Origin: Mesodorylaimus sp. YZB2_4
Lineage: Eukaryota > Nematoda > Enoplea > Dorylaimida > Dorylaimidae
NCBI GenBank assembly: GCA_030248295.1
Contig: JASANH010001537.1
Coordinates: 992,001-1,056,000 of the forward strand
Reading direction: 5' to 3'
DNA length: 64,000 nt
The notes beneath the pieces were generated by a model, which was not told the DNA's origin, ran no database searches, and was given only the letters and a program-made list of their open reading frames with translations. Of this stretch, positions 56,325-64,000 are shown in pieces. The position numbers and the translations under genes are program-made. The stretch's first letter is position 1; every line of letters starts with the position of its first letter.

Positions 56325-59300
56325 ATGATGGCTACTTTGCCCTCCGATCATTCGACCCGTCAGCAGCGTCGGAATCGGAAGTACTACAAAAATTCGTGTC
56401 TGATCATCGGCTCGTGCTGCGCCAGTCTGGGACGTTTGTATGGTCGATTCGGTTGCAGGCACATCACTCCACTCATCCTACTGGTGGCCTACACGCTGCT
56501 GGGGGCGGTCGTGCTGCAGGCTGTGGAATCGAGTCATGAACTGGAACGGGAACGAGAACGAGTGGAGAGGATGGACGCGCTGAGGAATGCCACTTCGTGG
56601 AAACTGGCCGATGTGCTGAGCAATGAGATTATGAGCGACGAGACCAAGCACATGCAGACCAGGGACTTGGTCAGGTGGTACGAGAAGCAGTTGGGACTCA
56701 ATCAGCAACCAGTGGCCCACTGGGACATTTGGGGAGCCTTATTCTACGTGGGCACTATTTATACCACCATCGGTAAGGCCACTGCAGACACTACTGAAGG
56801 ACAGAAGTAAAGGGAGACTCTATGCAGGCACCCGAAGCTACTTTGGCACTCTGCGAATTGTAAAACTGATCGTGAGTGTGGGGTGACCATTAGAACTATT
56901 GCATTGCGCCAAAACCACAGGGCAGCCAACTAAGGATAGACCTGATTCATGGCTGAAACATCACCCAGACGAGTGACTCTCAAGCCGCTGGCTCTGGGCG
57001 AGCCTCTATAGAATCAGATTACTACTGATGGGAGGACTCTGTGCTCTAATGTGCGCTCACCATCACCAGCCTGTAAGTTTTCAAAGTTAGGCTGATCGCG
57101 AGACCATCCTCACGCGCCGGCTTGATGTTTCAGCAGCCTTTTCAGTCGACCTGAAAATATATTTGTTGCTTGGTTGCTTCCTGCTTAGGCATTCTCTCGA
57201 ACTGAAGCACTCCAGGGCCCATCACTTCGCATCGCTTATACTGACCCCCTTTTGGCGCCCTGCCTAATCCATCCATAAATCGCTTCTATGGTGCCTTTTC
57301 TAAAAAAGGCAGTAAGGCATTCGAAATTGTTCTTTCCCGAAAAACTGCACCCTTGCACTCGTAGGCTGGGCCTGGCTGCGTCACTTTAGTGAGCACAGAT
57401 CTACATCGTTGCTGATGTATTTACCATCAATTATGCTGTTAGGAAGCTTGCACGTTGGCAAGCTAACAGCCGTCTCGATCTGCACCGCGGCTCAAGTTCT
57501 AACTCGGGCCTCGCCAACTGACATGAACCCCCATCGTTCATCATTTCATCGTTCCTAAAAGCAACAAAAACCATTTGTCGCTCGTCTTACCGCCCTGCCT
57601 GGAATTCGTTAAAGGCAGAGAACAATTTTTAGCTTTTTTAAAAATGAGATGGCTGAAGGAGAGGAAAATGAAGAAGCAACGGAATCAAAGAGGGGTACAG
57701 AAAAGAATGCAGAAATGTTGTCTTAGGATATTGCTGGCCACTCGAACACTCACTCCCATCTCAGTTTCTCGGCTTCTCCCGACTTCCAAAACACATTTTT
57801 TCTGCGGGAATTGACCTCATTAATTTAATTTGGCGATCTTGTTTTGACACCCGCCCAGGCTGATTACCCAATTTGTTTCCCAGTCCAAACATACTTTTAC
57901 TATGATCCTATCCACGTGCACTGGCTAGACACGGCTGCAGTCCCGACGCATTGAGGGAGCTTTGCTGAGGGGTTGGCCTCATGAGGCTCGCCGATTGAAG
58001 CGTAGACAACAGTGAAACCAGTGTCCTCGTATGGTAGTACGGGACTCCCGGGCGATGGTGTGAGGGGTGAGGTACGATCACAATCACGCAGCCTGAGTGT
58101 CGACGTTAGTTTATTCTACCAAAGCCACTACGCCAACACTACCAAGACTCACGCAGAGTAGGGTCGGCCACACTCGTCGGTCGGAGGGAAGATCGTCATC
58201 TGACGGGCCGATTGAGGAGGGCCTTTAAATAGGCGATCCTCGTCCAGGAACCTGCCATGCCAATCTCTCAGAACAAATAGGAAAACCAGTCGAGCTCGAC
58301 CTCTCGGTCTCGCTCTGGCCCTGACAGGGAGGATAACAAATAGTCTGTGCATCTGGTGCACACTACATAGATGTACAGTATTATGCAAATAGAATGCACT
58401 GGGGCACCTATCACAACAGGATAGGCAGACAGATGGTACATGACAGGAGCAGAACGAGGGCCTGATGTGCCTCTGACACTGTTTCTCGAATGATAGGGGC
58501 AGATACAGTGAAACGTTCGACGTTGAGTACAGCAGAGTTTTTAACAGACCTTGTACAATATTGACGGACATGCCATTAAAGCAGGGCCACACTGCTCACA
58601 GGCGATATAGGCACACGAATTTTGGTCATTTTCACTTTCAGTTTTACTTGGGACCACTAACTGAGTTGAGTAATATTTACATGGCTGCCACAATGGTCAA
58701 CTGGCAGTGCAGATGCTGGCAGAATATCTGCAGTACAGAGATCGCCTTGCATCTCATATTGCCTCACCAGGTAATAACGCAGCTGCTCTCGTTGCAGGCT
58801 ACGGCAACATCAGTCCATCGACCACGGCCGGCCGCCTGGTGACCGTGGTGTACGCCCTGTTCGGCATTCCACTCGTCCTCGCTATCCTCAACGACCTCGG
58901 CCAACTTATGCGTCACGTGATCAATCGATGGTGGCAACGTCTGCTCATGTACCGTCGATCCCGTACCCGCGCATCCTCCGCGTCCAAATCCTTCGAACTG
59001 GGCGTCACTGCATCGAACCCCGCCGACGAGGAGACTGAAGACGGGCCACCTCCCATTCCGATCAGTGTAGCCCTGGGGCTGACTCTGGGCTGGGTCTTAT
59101 TCTGCTCAGGCGTATTCTGCCTTTGGGAGACGAATTGGAGCTACGGGACTTCGCTCTGGTTCTTCTTTATTTCCCTCTCGACCATCGGCCTGGGCGACGT
59201 GGTTCCTGAGAAGCCCCATTACATGATCGCCAATTTTGGTTTCGTCATCGTCGGTCTGTGCCTGGTCAGCATGACCTTGGGGGTCATACAACAACGCATT

Positions 59301-60203
59301 GAAGAGTTTCTGTATCGAATGATGAAACTGATCAGACAAGAATACGAAGCCGCCATCGAGCAAGGACGAACGCCCTGCAATGCCAACCGACTAATCTCTG
59401 ACGCCTGGCAGAAACAACCCTGGCACGTCCGCCTATTGGCCCCCCATCTCCTCAGTTACAAGGCCCAGCATCGATTGGATCGATGCGCCACACGCATCGT
59501 TCGTGGCCATACATTTCGTACTGTCGCCAGAGATTTGATGCTTTTCAAAAACGAGTCGCCAGACCATCAGAATCGGGCGGATGGGTCGCTCAGCCATCAA
59601 GCCAATGGTCACTCATCCCTGGGACACCCAAAGTACAACAACGGTCTCTTGACCAATGCCATCGACTACCCTCGATCGTCTTGCCCCTCAATCGCCCAAC
59701 GCGTCCTCTGCGATACGAGCACCCAAACTGATCGCGGATTGGCCTTTTTCGATTTATTACTTCTGGAAAATGAAAAAAGGACATCAAGAAAGACTTCGCT
59801 CGCCGAAAGAGAAGAAACGCTTTTGTTGCCCAAACGACCAGTCACTCGCGACGCCTCTATCCAAGCCTGCATTCGAGTACAGACCGTGCACACTGGCGTC
59901 GATGCTGACCAGTCATCCGCCCGGCAAAAGAAAAGAAAACGAAGCAAATCAGCTCTAGGAAGCGGCAAGAGGGCCGAGGGTGCCGATACTCAGGCTAGAA
60001 TGTTATTGATGAGTGGAGTGCAACTTGTCGATCAGACTGTGCAAACGGACGATTCCTATTTGAGAATGGCTTCCAAATTAGAAGCTTTAAAAAATAATAG
60101 GTCTGACAGTCTGGCCATTATGGTCACCCCCGCTGCCAGAAAGCCTTCCACAGAAAACGGCAAGGAGGCCAATGTCGGCAAACAGAGCACCGTAAAAGTG
60201 TGA
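56325..60203 (+). CDS. Two-pore-domain potassium (K2P/TWK) channel
   Basis: Background K+ channel subunit; dimers form a leak pore at the plasma membrane. Exons 56325-56772 and 58798-60203 join in phase 1, 617 aa. Order: basic N-terminus; M1 ITPLILLVAYTLLGAVVL; cap helices with an NAT glycosylation site; pore 1 (FYVGTIYTTIGYGN), with the intron splitting the Gly codon of the selectivity filter; M2 TVVYALFGIPLVLAIL; a cytosolic loop; M3 VALGLTLGWVLFCSG; pore 2 (SLSTIGLGDVVP); M4 FGFVIVGLCLVSMTL. A 330-residue C-terminal tail, rich in Arg, Ser and Thr, follows. The second filter GLG instead of GFG is seen in some invertebrate TWK channels. The ATG pair at 56325/56328 leaves the start ambiguous by one codon. 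The 2-kb intron contains a family-B repeat. I cannot assign the TWK subfamily. Confidence 0.93.
56890..57015 (-). repeat. Dispersed repeat family B, copy 5 (K2P intron)
   Basis: GCATTGCGCCAAAACCACAG, GGCAGCCAACTAAGGATAGA, CATGGCTGAAACATCACCCA, GACGAGTGACTCTCAAGCC, in the family-B order. The hairpin after GAAAC is UCAC...GUGA here. Confidence 0.55.
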
Positions 60204-62329
60204 GCAGGGAAGGAAGACCATGTGGTCAAGTGGCGAGGGTTTGCTGGACAGCGGTCATTCTCCTTTCCAAATGGGCTCGAAGTCGTCTTTCAGTCTGCGC
60301 CTAAGCAGCCAGTGTCCAACAGATGTATATGTATTCTCCTCGCACTACCCCCGTCGACCTAGGACTCGTTCACCACACATTTTTCTATGGCAACTTTTTT
60401 GCATTCTTGTGTGAAATGTAAGGCGGGCGATGAGTGCTTTTGTTTTTCCAGCATTCTTTTCGCGTCCTTTTGACACGTATATGACATTGTTTAAAAAGTC
60501 TAAGGTTGCCTTCTCGTCGTGTTAACATTGCATTTTATGTCTTCTTTTTGCAAAGGTGTAAAATGAAATTTTTTGGTCATGGTCGTTAAACTGGTAGGTG
60601 GGGCGAAAGCACAAAGCGTGGGTCCATAGAGCTCTGTGCAATGCTGATCGTGAGATTTCGACTGAGGATTCTTACTAATGCTATGAAGTGTGGCACCGGA
60701 CCATGCCCTCTGTAGACGCAGGCACGAGCAAACCAGGTACCAACAATACAAGCCACATGTGAAGTGTCGTAGGTAGGCACAGCTGCCTGTAATCCGGCAC
60801 AATAGTACTCTACGCACACTGGTATAGATCATAAGTAGCCGGGCATTATACATGTACCAAACAAGGCCTCATATGGCCGCAGGATATACAGCTATGGCCT
60901 GGCCTTATATAGGAGCGCCCACATACTGTACTGCGCTACAGGCACGAATTCTTTGCTGCCTTTTTACACCTTTCTACGGCACTTACGTACTGTGTCAGGA
61001 TGGTGCATGTAACATTGAATTATCGATTCCTTTCGTGAGGGTCAATATGACGATTGTTGCCCAAGGAGATCGAAAAGCCGCTTTTCCTGTCACATGCTTT
61101 GCTCTCCCGTTCCTGCTCAGAGTGTATACAACAAACTATTCTTCCCTCATTAATCCGAATTCCTGAGCACGTTATTAGGGTAGCAGCACTTTGTCCATGG
61201 CCCCACCGCAAAAAAGCTATCCAGTCTAGAAAGGTTTACCAGAAAATATCAAATAGCACAAAATCGGCACTTGTGCAGCAATTAAGCCGAAACTTCAATT
61301 CATAATGAAATCGACGTAATGACGAAAACTTGTTTAATGGCAGGTTCTTCACACATTAGCTTTTTGGCCTTCTTCTTAGCAGCTGCAGAAAAAATAAGTC
61401 GTCTTGTTGATCCAGGGTCGAAGTGGTGGGACTCAATTATTGCACGTTCATTTTCATACCCAATGTGGTGCAGGACAGACACACTGCACTTCAGGCTAAT
61501 GGGTTCTTCTTATGACGCCATGAGACGTTCTCGAATGCACCAGAAAGAGTAGGGGAGCAAAGAGATGAATCAAGCCCTGGCTATAACACCTGGCAGATGC
61601 ACAGTTTCTAAAGCTGTCATGAACTACAACGCATGCAGTATCTATGCATACAGACATCCAAAAGTCCTGCCAGAAATGACATCAAAAATTTTCTGTTTGC
61701 GAGGCCGTGATTTTACCCTCAAAATCGGCGCAGACACTCTTTCAGAACATGCAGAACATCTTCACTTTATCGAAAACTGCTGTTTGCCCGCACGTGTTGT
61801 GTAAGTCATTTTATAAGCATAATGAAGCAAACACGTCCTAGGAAGGGGAACTAAATGAGTATTCATGGTACCTACATGCAGACAAGAAAGGGCCTTGAAA
61901 ATATGCAACATTATCTGCACGTAGGTTTCAGCTAGCAGGTCGTATCAGCGCGAACTACAGTAGTCAATGTGTCTCCGTCACAAAAGATAGCAGGAAAATT
62001 CCTGCGAAAGGAGTTTCACAAATTCTCTTCTTTATGCCATGTCCCTTCTCACTTACAATCAGGCATCTCCTCTTGGAACAGCTTCATCAGTGAAACAGGC
62101 GGCCCCTGGAAACCTATTTCCCATTGCCCAGTTACCCTCAAATTTTTGGCTGGGCACACATCCAGAAAACATACATACAAAAAGTACCATAGGCCCATGG
62201 GCATTCGTGGTACATGGTATATAGTACTATGCGTAAGAACACACAAACACACACCAAGACATAAAATTGAGTTCTTATTAGCAGTTTTTACCACGTACTG
62301 TAACTTTTTGATTTAACAAACCCAGCATT
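60204..62329. other. 2.1-kb intergenic region with no recognised gene
   Basis: Downstream flank of the K2P gene. The open frames are short and without family similarity; one of about 80 codons (61565-61804) has no recognisable motif. No repeat of the families above was seen. Confidence 0.4.
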
Positions 62330-63314
62330 TTACAAAGGATTCACAGCATTTGCGTTGATTTGTCTCAACAAGTTTATGGCGTCATTGCGAAAATCGCGAT
62401 TGAAAGCAAAAATTATATAAAAAGTGCCCGCGTTGGCAAGGGACATAATATCGGACAAGGGCACAATCAGCGCACTGTTTGACAGACAAGTGGGGCCGAC
62501 GATCAGAGTAATAATGCTATTCAAGTTCATGCATGTTTGACTCACTGTAATTAAAATAGATTGGCGCATGGCTATTGCGGCTAAGGTTTTTAACTTTCGC
62601 TTTCTGGCTAATTCATCAGCGGACGAAAGAATTGATTTGCCTAGCATGGTTTTCGATAAAGGATTGGGATGCTGATATTACAAAAATATAAAAAACTCAG
62701 CAGGACTGCGGTCACCAAGAGTCTGATTTCCCTACACAGCAGAGTCCATGTTATATTGAATGGGGTGCCGTAGCTGACCCCATATTTTCCATCGCCAATG
62801 ACTTTTTTGTTAAATCTAATAAATTCGAAAAAACAAAAGACAAAAGACAAAAATAAATTAAAAAGAACGTAGTCTAGTCAGTCGTGGGCTTATGTTTCAG
62901 AGGCTTATAGAGGGCAAGAAACCGATCGAAGGACATGAACCCTGCAAGCAAAAGTGTTGTCACAGTTATAACATTATCTGTGGACAAGGTCAGGTGAGCG
63001 GTCATCCAAACACACGTGAAGGAAGACGAGTACCACGTGGGTACTGGCCAAATCCAACCACTTAGCCAAAAGTATGAGACTATATACGAAGCATTGGCAA
63101 AAACTGTCAGACATTCACACACAGCCAAGATAACCTGGACACGATAAGCTTTTAGGCTTCTCAAACACAACAAAGTTAATAACACTGTTCCTGTGGTGCC
63201 AAAAATGAAATACACGGGAGCCAAAATAACATAAGTAATATAACTAACTTTAGAAGTCATGATTTTATACCAGTCTTTGTCGCATTGAAGCACATTTGTT
63301 ACATTTTCAACCAT
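62330..63314 (-). pseudogene. Rhodopsin-like GPCR with stop and frame breaks
   Basis: Seven-transmembrane receptor of the rhodopsin class, orphan or peptide-receptor-like. From the ATG at 63314: N-terminus with an NVT glycosylation site; TM1 (ITYVILAPVYFIFGTTG); TM2 (VQVILAVCECLTVFANAS); TM3 ending in FDRFLALYKPLKHK (the DRY region reads DRF). This frame stops at 62874. TM4-TM5 continue in another frame, about 62862-62641 (VTAVLLSFLYFCNISIPI), and TM6-TM7 in a third, 62647-62330. TM7 is ANAGTFYIIFAFNRDF, with NAGTFY in place of NPxxY. No GT-AG intron resolves the breaks, so at least two frame changes are needed to join the receptor. A recent pseudogene or sequence errors would both explain it. 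A coding frame opens upstream of 63314 but lacks an ATG. Confidence 0.75.
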
Positions 63315-63639
63315 GTTTCCAAACTGAGGTCGAAAGCTGCCGGAGATGGCTGGACTGTGCGGTCCTGATGTATCAAGCCTATCGACGCAGTTGACACTCA
63401 AAGAAATGTGACTGTAATGGCATTTATGGTGAAATACGATTCTATTAGTTTTCGAAGCACCTGCTCCGACAAGGCTGGAAATATAGTTCGATACATAGCG
63501 TGCGTCAAACAAAATATTGATGTGACGTTAGGCACTTTCAGTTCACATCCCACTCTTATACATGTGACGCATCACTTGTCTTTATGTTTTTTGAGCCAAT
63601 AAGTCAAGCCAGTTTAAAAACAGAGCTGAAACGAGACTA

Positions 63640-63780
63640 TCGTAACCTTCGTACCTGGTGGGCCATGGCGAGTGGAAGATAATTATTGATATTGGAGACG
63701 TCAACCCGTCGAGTTGATGTTTCAGCCGCAGGCATAGTCGCAACGCAAAGCTCCCACCCGTCCAGTGCATGTAAAACCTG
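63640..63780 (+). repeat. Dispersed repeat family A, copy 7
   Basis: CCTGGTGGGCCATGGCGAGT, ATTATTGATATTGGAGACG, TCAACCCGTCGAGTTGATG, TTTCAGCCGCAGGCATAGTC, GCAACGC. The hairpin CAACCCGTCGAGTTG is retained. From here to 64000 I see no gene; a T-run of about 15 lies at 63961-63975. Confidence 0.7.
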
Positions 63781-64000
63781 GTCTGACATTGGGTTCGGTG
63801 TGGTTTTTAGACAGAGCGGTTTTGGGTTGTGGAGGTTGACCTTATCTTCGAGCCCAACCCAAAAAACTGCTTTTCCGCTTGGGGTCAGCCTTATTAGTCA
63901 ACGTGAGCATGTGGGCATGTGCTTGAGGTCATTGCCGTGATGAGACCCTAGCCACTCGAGTTTTTTTTTTTTTTTAGCAAACTACTAATTTCTAGGTTTG

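Noticed and set aside
61565-61804. Plus-strand frame of about 80 codons.
   Set aside because: No motif, no signal peptide and no neighbouring exons; its length is within chance for this DNA.
1-64000. CRISPR arrays, bacterial operons, viral genomes or toxin systems.
   Set aside because: No regularly spaced direct repeats, no bacterial gene blocks and no capsid or envelope genes. The repeats present are dispersed eukaryotic elements.

Overview
This is nuclear DNA from a compact invertebrate animal genome. Evidence for an animal is a two-pore-domain potassium channel, a broken rhodopsin-like GPCR, MORC2- and DCAF6-type genes, BEL/Pao and non-LTR retrotransposon remains, and many short GT-AG introns (mostly about 45-80 nt). 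I cannot fix the phylum from sequence alone. There are no bacterial or viral gene blocks. Gene models were built by hand: I joined exons by protein-family homology, GT-AG sites and codon phase, and every complete model below closes in frame.

Layout, left to right. 1-5 kb: a GH27 alpha-galactosidase cluster, with one gene cut by the left edge (minus strand), an orphan inverted exon-1 fragment (plus) and one complete seven-exon gene (minus). 7.5-13.2 kb: PSMD5-like proteasome chaperone and FIP1-like polyadenylation factor, both minus. 13.8-14.6 kb: a terminal-inverted-repeat DNA element. 15.6-17.1 kb: branched-chain keto-acid dehydrogenase E1 alpha (plus). 17.9-19.8 kb: APC10 (plus), convergent with ANKRD13 (19.99-24.17 kb, minus). 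24.4-26.6 kb: a rabaptin-like protein with a C-terminal FYVE-type finger (minus). 27-31.2 kb: a repeat-rich block with a BEL/Pao protease fragment, an inverted pair of SINE-like repeats, a tRNA-headed SINE and a 5'-truncated LINE. 31.4-34.2 kb: two tandem paralogous small membrane-protein genes of unknown family (plus). 34.4-39.3 kb: MORC2 (minus, 19 exons). 40.1-45.2 kb: THNSL2. 45.3-47.0 kb: ALG1. 47.2-51.35 kb: DCAF6; these three are minus. 51.7-55.7 kb: CCT5 (plus), divergent from DCAF6 across 382 bp. 56.3-60.2 kb: K2P channel (plus). 62.3-63.3 kb: a GPCR pseudogene (minus).

The genes are mostly unrelated housekeeping functions: proteasome assembly, mRNA 3' processing, cell-cycle ubiquitination, endosome traffic, chaperonin, N-glycan synthesis and amino-acid metabolism. 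No operon-like logic joins them.

The most distinctive signal is the repeat content. Two related dispersed repeat families (A and B) sit mostly in introns and intergenic DNA and share a GCTGAAAC-plus-hairpin core. There are also two inverted-repeat DNA element families and several tRNA-like SINE heads. Other items worth attention are the paired small membrane-protein genes, a 23-nt micro-exon in the GH27 gene, the FYVE-bearing rabaptin and an APC10 without the usual C-terminal Ile-Arg tail.
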